Positions 1 to 13,000 of a stretch of 64,000 nucleotides of DNA are shown here, in pieces. A program made the position numbers and the translations under genes. The notes below the pieces were generated by a model. The model was not told the origin of the DNA. It was given only the letters and a program-made list of their open reading frames with translations, and ran no database searches. The stretch spans positions 3,844,001 through 3,908,000 of the forward strand of contig OZ059896.1 in NCBI GenBank assembly GCA_964057225.1, in the 5' to 3' direction. How positions within the stretch are numbered: the stretch's first letter is position 1; every line of letters begins with the position of its first letter. Source of the DNA: Auanema rhodensis. Taxonomy: Eukaryota; Nematoda; Chromadorea; Rhabditida; Rhabditidae.

Positions 1-110
1 CAATGACTTGATATAACTTTCTTTTGTATCCTGTTCATGGAATGAATAATTATATACTGTAGTATAATTTGTACATCTCTTGATAATTGTTTGTTCTTAT
101 TTGTTATCCA
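1..110 (-). repeat. Family A satellite fragment, minus orientation
   Basis: This is a partial monomer of the T-rich (minus) reading of the family A satellite. Bases 1-104 are identical to 1837-1940, so the left window edge is a recent copy of the sequence at the inner end of the left inverted-repeat arm. Near 105-110 the sequence switches to the A-rich (plus) reading. Bases 1-41 fold back on 107-147 with two mismatches. Confidence 0.85.
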
Positions 111-1134
111 TGAACAGGATACGAAAGAAAGTTATAACAAGTCATTGAAAAATTAAGTATTAAAAACAAAAAAAAAGTATCAAGAAGCATTTTCAGTAAG
201 AAAACATGAAGAAATTTTAACAAATACAAATAACAATGAGAAAATTATCAAGAGATGCATAACGTATTATAGAGTATCAGTAAACATTTAAAATATGAAC
301 AGGTTTCAAAAAAAGTAATATCAATTCATGGGAAAGTATTAAAAGCAGAGAAGAAGTATCAAGAAGGATTTTCAGTAAGAAAACATGAAGAAATTTTAAC
401 AAATACAAAGAAGAATGAGAAAATTATCAAGAGATATATAACGTACTATAGAGTATCAGTAAACATTTTAAATATGAACAGGTTTCAAAAAAAGTTATAA
501 CAAGTCATGGTAAAATCAAGTTTTAAAAGCAAAGAAGAAGTATCAAGAAGGATTTTCAGCAAGAAAACATGAAGAAATTTTAACAAATACAAAGAAGAAT
601 GAGAAAATTATCGAAAGATGTACAAATTATACTAGAGTATCCGTAAACATTTAAAATATGAACAGGTTTCAACAAAAGTAATATCAAGTCATGATAAAAT
701 CAAGTATTAAAAACAAAAAAAAAGTATCAAGAAGCATTTTCAGTAAGAAAACAGGAAGAAATTTTAACAAATACAAAACAGAATGACAAAATTATCGAAA
801 GATGTACAAAGTATACTAGAGTATCAGTAAACATTTAAAATATGAACAGGTTTCAACAAAAGTAAAATCAAGTCATGATAAAATCAAGTATTAAAAACAA
901 AAAAAAAGTATCAAGAAGCATTTTCAGTAAGAAAACAGGAAGAAATTTTAACAAATACAAAAAAGAATGAGAAAATTATCAAGAGATGTACAAAATATAC
1001 TAGAGTAAAATATTATTTATTCCATGAACATGATACGAAAGAAAGTTATAACAAGTCATGGTAAAATCAAGTATTAAAAACAAAAAAAAGTATCAAGAAG
1101 CATATTCAGTAGGAAAACATGAAGAAATTTTAAC
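105..1134 (+). repeat. Family A satellite array, plus orientation, about 5-6 diverged monomers
   Basis: A-rich monomers of roughly 180 bp follow head to tail. They are recognised by recurring words such as agtatcaagaag, ttttcagtaagaaaacatg and gaaattttaacaaatac. Some monomers carry an aatatgaacaggtttcaa segment and others a ccatgaacaggatacgaaag segment, which marks two subtypes. The array stops abruptly at 1134, where the H4-bearing inverted-repeat arm begins. It contains no gene. Confidence 0.85.
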
Positions 1135-1226
1135 TTTGTTCGCAAATAAACAGTTGTTTATGTTATTCTTATCGTTTATATAAAATTTAAATATACATTT
1201 CTAGAATTGAGCGGCAAAATTAAGCG

Positions 1227-1291
1227 CCAATATGCTTGGTGGCGATTACAATGGGTTTTTGCGCGGTGACCTCTACAGCACTAGTATAGAA
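1227..1291 (+). promoter_or_regulatory. H4 promoter remnant, left copy: CCAAT box and degraded TATA box
   Basis: A CCAAT pentamer lies at 1227-1231, and TATAGAA at 1285-1291 sits 43 bp before the H4 ATG. That spacing suits the short leaders of replication-dependent histone genes. The right copy has TATATAA at the same place, so the left copy has probably lost its TATA box by one T-to-G change. Another A/T-rich TATA-like stretch at about 1176-1188 is too far upstream to be preferred. Assignment rests on position and motif only. Confidence 0.5.
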
Positions 1292-1333
1292 CGGAGATGC
1301 TAGGGTTACTATTCAACACACAGCTTGATCAGC

Positions 1334-1378
1334 ATGTCTGAACGTGGTAAAGGAGGAAAAGGTCTTGAACTTATATGA
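1334..1378 (+). pseudogene. Histone H4 N-terminal fragment, truncated after codon 11 (left copy)
   Basis: The frame reads MSERGKGGKGLELI and then stops at TGA. The first 11 residues match the almost invariant H4 amino terminus (MSGRGKGGKGL) at 10 of 11 positions; residue 3 is E instead of G, a one-base change from a GGA codon. In intact H4 this tail (acetylated on lysines) leads into the histone-fold domain of about 100 residues. Here the similarity ends at 1366, no histone-fold coding follows, and no clear splice donor appears at the break. The ATG is placed by the exact H4 start and by the TATA-like motif 43 bp upstream. The gene cannot make a histone; a tiny 14-residue product is formally possible. 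The reverse complement at 14553-14597 is a second copy. Confidence 0.85.
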
Positions 1379-1421
1379 TTGAATAATAAAATAGTGATTG
1401 ACTTATCTGTGCTATGTGCTT

Positions 1422-1445
1422 GTTGTTGATTAGAAGTTGAAGTAA
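1422..1445 (+). repeat. 24-bp word shared with the edge of the 351-bp array (left copy)
   Basis: This 24-bp word is identical to 15055-15078 and to the reverse complement of 14486-14509. At 15055-15078 it lies immediately beside the orphan histone stem-loop, on what would be the transcript side of that gene's 3' UTR. Here it is in the antisense direction relative to the H4 start. The H4 fragment therefore appears to be joined to an inverted piece of histone 3'-flanking sequence. Confidence 0.8.
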
Positions 1446-1462
1446 TGATGCTGACTACAACC

Positions 1463-1702
1463 GCTCTTTCTTTTTTTTAAAATGATATGATTGTTTAGAT
1501 TTTCATTGCTTGCTTATGCTATTTTGAAAATTTGAATATTCTTAGTGTTGTATTTTTTTAAATTTTTATTTTTTCTCTTTTTTTTTCATATTTATACTTA
1601 TATATATAAATATAATGTATATATTGAGAGATTTAGCTAACTAGTTAATATATTAGCATTTGTACAGTTCGGCTTTCATTGACGTTAGGAATGTGGGCGT
1701 GG
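1463..1702. other. Pyrimidine/A-rich low-complexity tract and GC-richer boundary, no gene
   Basis: From 1466 to about 1620 the plus strand is dominated by T runs and a TATATATA stretch. A 10-bp palindrome, taactagtta, lies near 1639-1648. A short, less AT-rich stretch with gtgggcgtgg at about 1693-1702 ends the non-satellite core, and family A sequence resumes directly after it. I recognise no coding or RNA feature. The same segment, inverted, is at about 14228-14466. Confidence 0.6.
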
Positions 1703-2368
1703 TTTATTTACTCTAGTATACTCTATACATCTCCTGATAATTGTTTGATCTTATTTATATTTCTTGAAAATTCTTCACATTTTCTTATTGAAAGTGCTTC
1801 TTGATATTTCTTATTTGCTTTTATTATTTGATTTTACAATGACTTGATATAACTTTCTTTTGTATCCTGTTCATGGAATGAATAATTATATACTGTAGTA
1901 TAATTTGTACATCTCTTGATAATTGTTTGTTCTTATTTGTATTTGTAGAAATTTTCCAACACAAAATGCTTCTTAACACTTTTTCTTTGTTTTTAATACT
2001 TGATTTTACCATGACATGATATAACTTTCTTTCGTATCCTGCTCATGGAATAAATAATAGTTTACTCTAGTATACTCTGTACATCTCCTGAAAATTTTCT
2101 CATTCTACTTTGTATTCTTTAAAAATTCTTCATGTTTTCTTACTGAAAATACTTCTTGATACTTCTTCTTTGCTTTTAAAACTTGATTTTATCATGACTT
2201 GTTATAACTTTTTTTGAAACCTGTTTATATTTAAAATGTTTACTGATACTCTATAGTACGTTATATATCTCTTGATAATTTTCTCATTCTTCTTGGTATT
2301 TGTTAAAATTTTTTTATGTTTTCCTACTGAAGATGCTTCTTGATACTTTTTTTTGTTTTTAATACTTG
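1703..2368 (-). repeat. Family A satellite array, minus orientation
   Basis: About 3.5 monomers read in the T-rich direction. They are recognised by ttgataattttctcattctt-type words and gtttactgatactctat. The first 140 bp belong to the inverted-repeat arm. The array ends in a fold-back at about 2368, where orientation flips to plus. Confidence 0.85.
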
Positions 2369-2409
2369 AAGCATTTTCAGTAAGAAAACATGAAGAAATT
2401 TTAACAAAT
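2305..2409. repeat. Fold-back junction in family A (minus to plus)
   Basis: A left half of about 40 bp at 2305-2346 is the reverse complement, with a few mismatches, of about 2366-2405. The loop is about 20-25 bp. Two arrays meet here head to head, so this is an inversion or template-switch junction inside the satellite. Confidence 0.75.
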
Positions 2410-4042
2410 ACAAAGAAGAATGAGAAAATTATCAAGAGATGTACAAAGTATACTAGAGTAAACTATTATTTTATCCATGAACAGGATACGAAAGAAAGTT
2501 ATATCAAGTCATTGAAAAATCAAGTATTAAAAACAAAGAAAAAGTATCAAGAAGCATTTTCAGTAAGAAAACATGAAGAAATTTTAAAGAATACAATTAA
2601 GAATGAGAAAATTATCAAGAGATGTACAAAGTATACTAGAGTAAATAATTATTTTATCCATGAACAAGATACGAAAGAAAGTAATATCAAGTCATGATAA
2701 AATCAAGTATTAAAAACAAAGAAGAAGTATTAAGAAGGATTTTCAATAAGAAAACATGAAGAAATTTTAACAAATACAAATAAGAATGAGAAAATTATCA
2801 AGAGATGTATAACATATTATAGAGTATCAGTAAACATTTAAAATATGAACAGGTTTCAAAAAAAGTAATATCAATTCATGGGTAAGTATTAAAAGCAGAG
2901 AAGAAGTATCAAGAAGGATTTTCAGTAAGAAAACATGAAGAAATTTTAACAAATACAAAGAAGAATGAAAAAATTATCAAGAGATGCATAACGTATTATA
3001 GAGTATCAGTAAACATTTAAAATATGAACAGGTTTCAAAAAAAGTAATATCATTTCATGGGGAAGTATTAAAAGCAAAGAAGAAGTATCAAGAAGGATTT
3101 TCAATAAGAAAACATGAAGAAATTTTAACAAATACAAAGAAGAATGAAAAAATTATCAAGAGATGCATAACGTATTATAGAGTATCAGTAAACATTTAAA
3201 ATATGAACAGATTTCAAAAAAAGTAATATCATTTCATGGGGAAGTATTAAAAACAAAAAAAAGTATCAAGAAGCATTTTCAGTAAGATAACATGAAGAAA
3301 TTTCAACAAATACAAAAAAGAATGAGAAAATTATCGAAAGATGCATAACATATTATAGAGTATCAGTAAACATTTGGAATATGAACAGGTTTCAAAAAAA
3401 GTAATATCAATTCATGGGGAAGTATTAAAAGCAGAGAAGAAGTATCAAGAAGGATTTTCAGTAAGAAAACATGAAGAAATTTTAACAAATACAAAGAAGA
3501 ATGAAAAAATTATCAAGAGATGCATAACGTATTATAGAGTATCAGTAAACATTTAAAATATGAACAGATTTCGAAAAAAGTAATATCATTTCATGGGGAA
3601 GTATTAAAAGCAAAGAAGAAGTATCAAGAAGGATTTTCAATAAGAAAACATGAAGAAATTTTAACAAATACAAAGAAGAATGAAAAAATTATCAAGAGAT
3701 GCATAACGTATTATAGAGTATCAGTAAACATTTAAAATATGAACAGGTTTCAAAAAAAGTAATATCATTTCATGGGGAAGTATTAAAAGCAAAGAAGAAG
3801 TATCAAGAAGGATTTTCAATAAGAAAACATGAAGAAATTTTAACAAATACAAAGAAGAATGAAAAAATTATCAAGAGATGCATAACGTATTATAGAGTAT
3901 CAGTAAACATTTAAAATATGAACAGGTTTCAAAAAAAGTAATATCATTTCATGGGGAAGTATTAAAAGCAAAGAAGAAGTATCAAGAAGGATTTTCAATA
4001 AGAAAACATGAAGAAATTTCAACAAATACAAATAAGAATGAA
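2369..4042 (+). repeat. Family A satellite array, plus orientation, about 9 monomers
   Basis: The monomer phase can be followed from gcattttcag at 2371, to 2554, to the related ggattttcaa at 2737, spacings of 183 bp (61 codons). A purine-rich frame therefore stays open over two units at 2353-2697, and 60-codon frames recur elsewhere. These are low-complexity Lys/Glu/Asn-rich readings on a T-poor strand, not convincing genes. Orientation flips to minus at about 4042. Confidence 0.88.
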
Positions 4043-7000
4043 AGAACCTTCTTGATACTTCTTCTTTGCATTTAAAACTTGATTTTACCATGACTTGTTA
4101 TAACTTTTTTTGAAACCTGTTCATATTTAAAATGTTTACTGATACTCTATAGTACGTTATATATCTCTTGATAATTTTCTCATTCTTATTTGTATTTGTT
4201 GAAATTTCTTCATGTTTTCTTATTGAAAATCCTTCTTGTTACTTCTTCTTTGCTTTTAATACTTCCCCATGAAATGATATTACCTTTTTTGAAACCTGTT
4301 CATATTTTAAATGTTTACTGATACTCTATAATATGTTATACATCTCTTGATAATTTTCTCATTCTTATTTGTATTTGTTGAAATTTCTTCATGTTATCTT
4401 ACTGAAAATGCTTCTTGATACTTTTTTTTGTTTTTAATACTTGATTTTACCTTGACTTGATATTACTTTCTTTCGTATCATGTTCATGGAAGAAATAATA
4501 GTTTACTCTAGTATACTTTGTACATCTCTTGATAATTTTCTCATTCTTATTTGTATTTGTTGAAATTTCTTCATGTTTTCTTATTGAAAATCCTTCTTGA
4601 TACTTCTTCTTCGCTTTTAATACTTCCCCATGAAATGATATTACTTTTTTTGAAACCTGTTCATATTTTAAATGTTTACTGATACTCTATTATACGTTAT
4701 GCATCTCTTGATAATTTTTTCATTCTTCTTTGTATTTGTTAAAATTTCTTCATGTTTTCTTACTGAAAATCCTTCTTGATACTTCTTCTCTGCTTTTAAT
4801 ACTTCCCCATGAATTGATATTACTTTTTTTGAAACCTGTTCATATTTCAAATGTTTACTGATACTCTATAATATGTTATGCATCTTTCGATAATTTTCTC
4901 ATTCTTTTTTGTATTTGTTAAAATTTCTTCATGTTTTCTTACTGAAAATCCTTCTTGATACTTCTTCTTTGCTTTTAAAACTTGATTTTACCATGATTTG
5001 TTATAACTTTTTTTGAAACCTGTTCATATTTTAAATGTTTACTGATACTCTATAATACGTTATGCATCTCTTGATAATTTTTTCATTCTTCTTTGTATTT
5101 GTTAAAAATTTCTTCATGTTTTCTTACTGAAAATCCTTCTTGATACTTCTTCTCTGCTTTTAATACTTCCCCATGAATTGATATTACTTTTTTTGAAACC
5201 TGTTCATATTTCAAATGTTTACTGATACTCTATAATATGTTATGCATCTTTCGATAATTTTCTCATTCTTTTTTGTATTTGTTAAAATTTCTTCATGTTT
5301 TCTTACTGAAAATCCTTCTTGATACTTCTTCTTTTCTTTTAAAACTTGATTTTACCATGACTTGTTATAACTTTTTTTGAAACCTGTTCATATTTAAAAT
5401 GTTTACTGATACTCTATAAAACGTTATATATCTCTTGATAATTTTCTCATTCTTATTTGTATTTGTTGAAATATCTTCATGTTTTCTTATTGAAAATCCT
5501 TCTTGATACTTCTTCTTTGCTTTTAAAACTTGATTTTACCATGACTTGTTATAACTTTTTTTGAAACCTGTTTATATTTAAAATGTTTACTGATACTCTA
5601 TAGTACGTTATATATCTCTTGATAATTTTCTCATTCTTATTTGTATTTGTTGAAATTTCTTCATGTTTTCTTATTGAAAATCCTTCTTGATACTTCTTCT
5701 TTGCTTTTAATACTTCCCCATGAAATGATATTACTTTTTTCGAAATCTGTTCATATTTTAAATGTTTACTGATACTCTATAATACGTTATGCATCTCTTG
5801 ATAATTTTTTCATTCTTCTTTGTATTTGTTAAAATTTCTTCATGTTTTCTTACTGAAAATCCTTCTTGATACTTCTTCTTTGCTTTTAAAACTTGATTTT
5901 ACCATGACTTGTTATAACTTTTTTTGAAACCTGTTCATATTTAAAATGTTTACTGATACTCTATAGTACGTTATATATCTCTTGATAATTTTCTCATTCT
6001 TCTGTGTATTTGTTAAAATTTCTTCATGTTTTCCTACTGAAGATGCTTCTTGATACTTTTTTTTGTTTTTAATACTTGATTTTACCATGACTTGTTATAA
6101 CTTTCTTTCGTATCATGTTCATGGAATAAATAATATTTTACTCTAGTATATTTTGTACATCTCTTGATAATTTTCTCATTCTTTTTTGTATTTGTTAAAA
6201 TTTCTTCCTGTTTTCTTACTGAAAATGCTTCTTGATACTTTTTTTTTGTTTTTAATACTTGATTTTATCATGACTTGATTTTACTTTTGTTGAAACCTGT
6301 TCATATTTTAAATGTTTACTGATACTCTAGTATACTTTGTACATCTTTCGATAATTTTGTCATTCTTTTTTGTATTTGTTAAAATTTCTTCATGTTTTCT
6401 TACTGAAAATCCTTCTTGATACTTCTTCTTTGCTTTTAAAACTTGATTTTACCATGACTTGTTATAACTTTTTTTGAAACCTGTTCATATTTAAAATGTT
6501 TACTGATACTCTATAGTACGTTATATATCTCTTGATAATTTTCTCATTCTTATTTGTATTTGTTAAAATTTCTTCATGTTTTCTTACTGAAAATGCTTCT
6601 TGATACTTTTTTTTGTTTTTAAAACTTGATTTTATCATGACTTGATATTACTTTCTTTCGTATCTTGTTCATGTAGTAAATAATTATTTACTCTAGTATA
6701 CTTTGTACATTTCTTGATAATTTTCTCATTCTTCTTTGTATTCTTAAAAATTTCTTCATGTTTTCTTACTGAAAATCCTTCTTGATACTTCTTCTTTGCT
6801 TTTAAAACTCGATTTTCCCATGAATTGATATTACTTTTTTTGAAACCTGTTCATATTTTAAATGTTTACTGATACTCTATTATACGTTATGCATCTCTTG
6901 ATAATTTTTTCATTCTTCTTTGTATTTGTTGAAATTTCTTCATGTTATCTTACTGAAAATGCTTCTTGATACTTTTTTTTGTTTTTAATACTTGATTTTA

Positions 7001-10000
7001 CCTTGACTTGATATTACTTTCTTTCGTATCATGTTCATGGAATAAATAATAGTTTACTCTAGTATACTTTGTACATCTCTTGATAATTTTCTCATTCTTA
7101 TCTGTATTTGTTAAAATTTCTTCATGTTTTCTTACTGAAAATCCTTCTTGATACTTCTTCTTCGCTTTTAATACTTCCCCATGAAATGATATTACCTTTT
7201 TTGAAACCTGTTCATATTTTAAATGTTTACTGATACTCTATAATATGTTATACATCTCTTGATAATTTTCTCATTCTTATTTGTATTTGTTGAAATTTCT
7301 TCATGTTATCTTACTGAAAATGCTTCTTGATACTTTTTTTTGTTTTTAATACTTGATTTTACCTTGACTTGATATTACTTTTTTTCGTATCATGTTCATG
7401 GAATAAATAATAGTTTACTCTAGTATACTTTGTACATCTCTTGATAATTTTCTCATTCTTATTTGTATTTGTTGAAATTTCTTCATGTTTTCTTATTGAA
7501 AATCCTTCTTGATACTTCTTCTTCGCTTTTAATACTTCCCCATGAAATGATATTACTTTTTTTGAAACCTGTTCATATTTTAAATGTTTACTGATACTCT
7601 ATTATACGTTATGCATCTCTTGATAATTTTTTCATTCTTCTTTGTATTTGTTAAAATTTCTTCATGTTTTCTTACTGAAAATCCTTCTTGATACTTCTTT
7701 CTGCTTTTAATACTTCCCCATGAATTGATATTACTTTTTTTGAAACCTGTTCATATTTCAAATGTTTACTGATACTCTATAATATGTTATGCATCTTTCG
7801 ATAATTTTCTCATTCTTTTTTGTATTTGTTAAAATTTCTTCATGTTTTCTTACTGAAAATCCTTCTTGATACTTCTTCTTTTCTTTTAAAACTTGATTTT
7901 ACCATGACTTGTTATAACTTTTTTTGAAACCTGTTCATATTTAAAATGTTTACTGATACTCTATAGTACGTTATATATCTCTTGATAATTTTCTCATTCT
8001 TATTTGTATTTGTTGAAATATCTTCATGTTTTCTTATTGAAAATCCTTCTTGATACTTCTTCTTTGCTTTCAAAACTTGATTTTACCATGATTTGTTATA
8101 ACTTTTTTTGAAACCTGTTCATATTTTAAATGTTTACTGATACTCTATAATACGTTATGCATCTCTTGATAATTTTTTCATTCTTCTTTGTATTTGTTAA
8201 AAATTTCTTCATGTTTTCTTACTGAAAATCCTTCTTGATACTTCTTCTCTGCTTTTAATACTTCCCCATGAATTGATATTACTTTTTTTGAAACCTGTTC
8301 ATATTTCAAATGTTTACTGATACTCTATAATATGTTATGCATCTTTCGATAATTTTCTCATTCTTTTTTGTATTTGTTAAAATTTCTTCATGTTTTCTTA
8401 CTGAAAATCCTTCTTGATACTTCTTCTTTTCTTTTAAAACTTGATTTTACCATGACTTGTTATAACTTTTTTTGAAACCTGTTCATATTTAAAATGTTTA
8501 CTGATACTCTATAGTACGTTATATATCTCTTGATAATTTTCTCATTCTTATTTGTATTTGTTGAAATATCTTCATGTTTTCTTATTGAAAATCCTTCTTG
8601 ATACTTCTTCTTTGCTTTTAAAACTTGATTTTACCATGACTTGTTATAACTTTTTTTGAAACCTGTTTATATTTAAAATGTTTACTGATACTCTATAGTA
8701 CGTTATATATCTCTTGATAATTTTCTCATTCTTATTTGTATTTGTTGAAATTTCTTCATGTTTTCTTATTGAAAATCCTTCTTGATACTTCTTCTTTGCT
8801 TTTAATACTTCCCCATGAAATGATATTACTTTTTTCGAAATCTGTTCATATTTTAAATGTTTACTGATACTCTATAATACGTTATGCATCTCTTGATAAT
8901 TTTTTCATTCTTCTTTGTATTTGTTAAAATTTCTTCATGTTTTCTTACTGAAAATCCTTCTTGATACTTCTTCTCTGCTTTTAATACTTCCCCATGAATT
9001 GATATTACTTTTTTTGAAACCTGTTCATATTCCAAATGTTTACTGATACTCTATAATATGTTATGCATCTTTCGATAATTTTCTCATTCTTTTTTGTATT
9101 TGTTAAAATTTCTTCATGTTTTCTTACTGAAAATCCTTCTTGATACTTCTTCTTTGCTTTTAAAACTTGATTTTACCATGACTTGTTATAACTTTTTTTG
9201 AAACCTGTTCATATTTAAAATGTTTACTGATACTCTATAGTACGTTATATATCTCTTGATAATTTTCTCATTCTTCTGTGTATTTGTTAAAATTTCTTCA
9301 TGTTTTCCTACTGAAGATGCTTCTTGATACTTTTTTTTGTTTTTAATACTTGATTTTACCATGACTTGTTATAACTTTCTTTCGTATCATGTTCATGGAA
9401 TAAATAATATTTTACTCTAGTATATTTTGTACATCTCTTGATAATTTTCTCATTCTTTTTTGTATTTGTTAAAATTTCTTCCTGTTTTCTTACTGAAAAT
9501 GCTTCTTGATACTTTTTTTTTGTTTTTAATACTTGATTTTATCATGACTTGATTTTACTTTTGTTGAAACCTGTTCATATTTTAAATGTTTACTGATACT
9601 CTAGTATACTTTGTACATCTTTCGATAATTTTGTCATTCTGTTTTGTATTTGTTAAAATTTCTTCATGTTTTCTTACTGAAAATGCTTCTTGATACTTTT
9701 TTTTTGTTTTAATACTTGATTTTATCATGACTTGATTTTACTTTTGTTGAAACCTGTTCATATTTTAAATGTTTACTGATACTCTAGTATACTTTGTACA
9801 TCTTTCGCTAATTTTCTCATTCTTCTTTGTATTTGTTAAAATTTCTTCATGTTTTCTTACTGAAAATCCTTCTTGATACTTCTTCTTTGCTTTTAAAACT
9901 TGATTTTACCATGACTTGTTATAACTTTTTTTGAAACCTGTTCATATTTAAAATGTTTACTGATACTCTATAGTACGTTATGCATCTCTTGATAATTTTC

Positions 10001-13000
10001 TCATTCTTCTTTGTATTCTTAAAAATTTCTTCATGTTTTCTTACTGAAAATCCTTCTTGATACTTCTTCTTTGCTTTTAAAACTCGATTTTCCCATGAAT
10101 TGATATTACTTTTTTTGAAACCTGTTCATATTTAAAATGTTTACTGATACTCTATAGTACGTTATATATCTCTTGATAATTTTCTCATTCTTCTGTGTAT
10201 TTGTTAAAATTTCTTCATGTTTTCCTACTGAAGATGCTTCTTGATACTTTTTTTTGTTTTTAATACTTGATTTTACCATGACTTGTTATAACTTTCTTTC
10301 GTATCATGTTCATGGAATAAATAATATTTTACTCTAGTATATTTTGTACATCTCTTGATAATTTTCTCATTCTTTTTTGTATTTGTTAAAATTTCTTCCT
10401 GTTTTCTTACTGAAAATGCTTCTTGATACTTTTTTTTTGTTTTTAATACTTGATTTTATCATGACTTGATTTTACTTTTGTTGAAACCTGTTCATATTTT
10501 AAATGTTTACTGATACTCTAGTATACTTTGTACATCTTTCGATAATTTTGTCATTCTTTTTTGTATTTGTTAAAATTTCTTCATGTTTTCTTACTGAAAA
10601 TCCTTCTTGATACTTCTTCTTTGCTTTTAAAACTTGATTTTACCATGACTTGTTATAACTTTTTTTGAAACCTGTTCATATTTAAAATGTTTACTGATAC
10701 TCTATAGTACGTTATATATCTCTTGATAATTTTCTCATTCTTATTTGTATTTGTTAAAATTTCTTCATGTTTTCTTACTGAAAATGCTTCTTGATACTTT
10801 TTTTTGTTTTTAAAACTTGATTTTATCATGACTTGATATTACTTTCTTTCGTATCTTGTTCATGTAGTAAATAATTATTTACTCTAGTATACTTTGTACA
10901 TTTCTTGATAATTTTCTCATTCTTCTTTGTATTCTTAAAAATTTCTTCATGTTTTCTTACTGAAAATCCTTCTTGATACTTCTTCTTTGCTTTTAAAACT
11001 CGATTTTCCCATGAATTGATATTACTTTTTTTGAAATATGTTCATATTTTAAATGTTTACTGATACTCTATAATACGTTATACATTTCTTGATAATTTTC
11101 TCATTCTTCTTTGTATTTGTTAAAATTTCTTCATGTTTTCTTATTGAAAATCCTTCTTGATACTTCTTCTTTGTTTTTAATACTTGATTTTATCATGACT
11201 TGATATTACTTTCTTTCGTATCTTGTTCATGTAGTAAATAATTATTTACTCTAGTATACTTTGTACATTTCTTGATAATTTTCTCATTCTTATTTGTATT
11301 TGTTAAAATTTCTTCATGTTTTCTTACTGAAAATGCTTCTTGATACTTTTTTTTTGTTTTTAATACTTGATTTTACCATGACTTGTTATAACTTTCTTTC
11401 GTATCCTGTTCATGGAATAAATAATAGTTTACTCTAGTATACTTTGTACATTTCTTGATAATTTTCTCATTCTTATTTGTATTTGTTAAAATTTCTTCAT
11501 GTTTTCTTACTGAAAATCCTTCTTGATACTTCTTCTTTGCTTTTAAAACTTGATTTTACCATGACTTGTTATAACTTTTTTTGAAACCTGTTCATATTTA
11601 AAATGTTTACTGATACTCTATAGTACGTTATATATCTCTTGATAATTTTCTCATTCTTATTTGTATTTGTTAAAATTTCTTCATGTTTTCTTACTGAAAA
11701 TGCTTCTTGATACTTTTTTTTGTTTTTAATACTTGATTTTACCATGACTTGTTATAACTTTCTTTCGTATCCTGTTCATGGAATAAATAATAGTTTACTC
11801 TTGTATACTTTGTACATCTCCTGATAATTTTCTCATTCTTCTTTGTATTCTTGAAAATTTCTTCATGTTTTCTTACTGAAAATCCTTCTTGATACTTCTT
11901 CTTTGCTTTTAAAACTCGATTTTCCCATGAATTGATATTACTTTTTTTGAAACCTGTTCATATTTTAAATGTTTACTGATACTCTATAATACGTTATACA
12001 TTTCTTGATAATTTTCTCATTCTTCTTTGTATTTGTTAAAATTTCTTCATGTTTTCTTATTGAAAATCCTTCTTGATACTTCTTCTTTGCTTTTAATACT
12101 TCCCCATGAAATGATATTACTTTTTTTGAAACCTGTTCATATTTTAAATGTTTACTGATACTCTATAATATGTTATGCATCTTTCGATAATTTTCTCATT
12201 CTTTTTTGTATTTGTTAAAATTTCTTCATGTTTTCTTACTGAAAATCCTTCTTGATACTTCTTCTTTGCTTTTAAAACTTGATTTTACCATGACTTGTTA
12301 TAACTTTTTTTGAAACCTGTTCATATTTAAAATGTTTACTGATACTCTATAATACGTTATGCATCTCTTGATAATTTTTTCATTCTTCTTTGTATTTGTT
12401 AAAATTTCTTCATGTTTTCTTACTGAAAATCCTTCTTGATACTTTTTTTTTGTTTTTAATACTTGATTTTATCATGACTTGATATTACTTTTGTTGAAAC
12501 CTGTTCATATTTTAAATGTTTACTGATACTCTAGTATAATTTGTACATCTTTCGATAATTTTCTCATTCTTCTTTGTATTTGTTAAAATTTCTTCATGTT
12601 TTCTTGCTGAAAATCCTTCTTGATACTTCTTCTTTGCTTTTAAAACTTGATTTTACCATGACTTGTTATAACTTTTTTTGAAACCTGTTCATATTTAAAA
12701 TGTTTACTGATACTCTATAGTACGTTATATATCTCTTGATAATTTTCTCATTCTTCTTTGTATTTGTTAAAATTTCTTCATGTTTTCTTACTGAAAATCC
12801 TTCTTGATACTTCTTCTTTGCTTTTAAAACTTGATTTTACCATGACTTGTTATAACTTTTTTTGAAACCTGTTCATATTTAAAATGTTTACTGATACTCT
12901 ATAATACGTTATGCATCTCTTGATAATTTTTTCATTCTTCTTTGTATTTGTTAAAATTTCTTCATGTTTTCTTACTGAAAATCCTTCTTGATACTTCTTC

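Larger units (their letters stand above)
1135..1845 (+). repeat. Left arm of a large inverted duplication carrying an H4 5' fragment
   Basis: The arm matches the reverse complement of 14085-14796 over its full length with only scattered differences: a TATA-box base near 1289, one base in codon 13 of the H4 frame, and small changes in the A/T tracts. It consists of about 570 bp of non-satellite DNA (1135-1702: H4 promoter, H4 start, pyrimidine-rich tract, GC-richer end) followed by about 140 bp of family A in minus orientation. The arms are separated by 12,239 bp of satellite. High identity beside strongly diverged satellite suggests a recent duplication or ongoing gene conversion. Confidence 0.93.

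Noticed and set aside
1367-1421. H4 continuation across an intron
   Set aside because: No convincing splice donor at the break, and no later stretch in either arm resembles the expected H4 residues after GKGGKGL.
1824-2012. Minus-strand frame of 62 codons, and the similar one at 3900-4091
   Set aside because: Both are family A satellite readings crossing monomer subtypes or an orientation switch.
2353-2697. 114-codon Lys/Glu-rich frame, and similar 60-77-codon frames at 2202-2435, 3374-3556, 4668-4850 and 8853-9035
   Set aside because: They lie wholly in family A monomers. The A-rich strand has few T-initiated stop codons, and related units break the frame freely.
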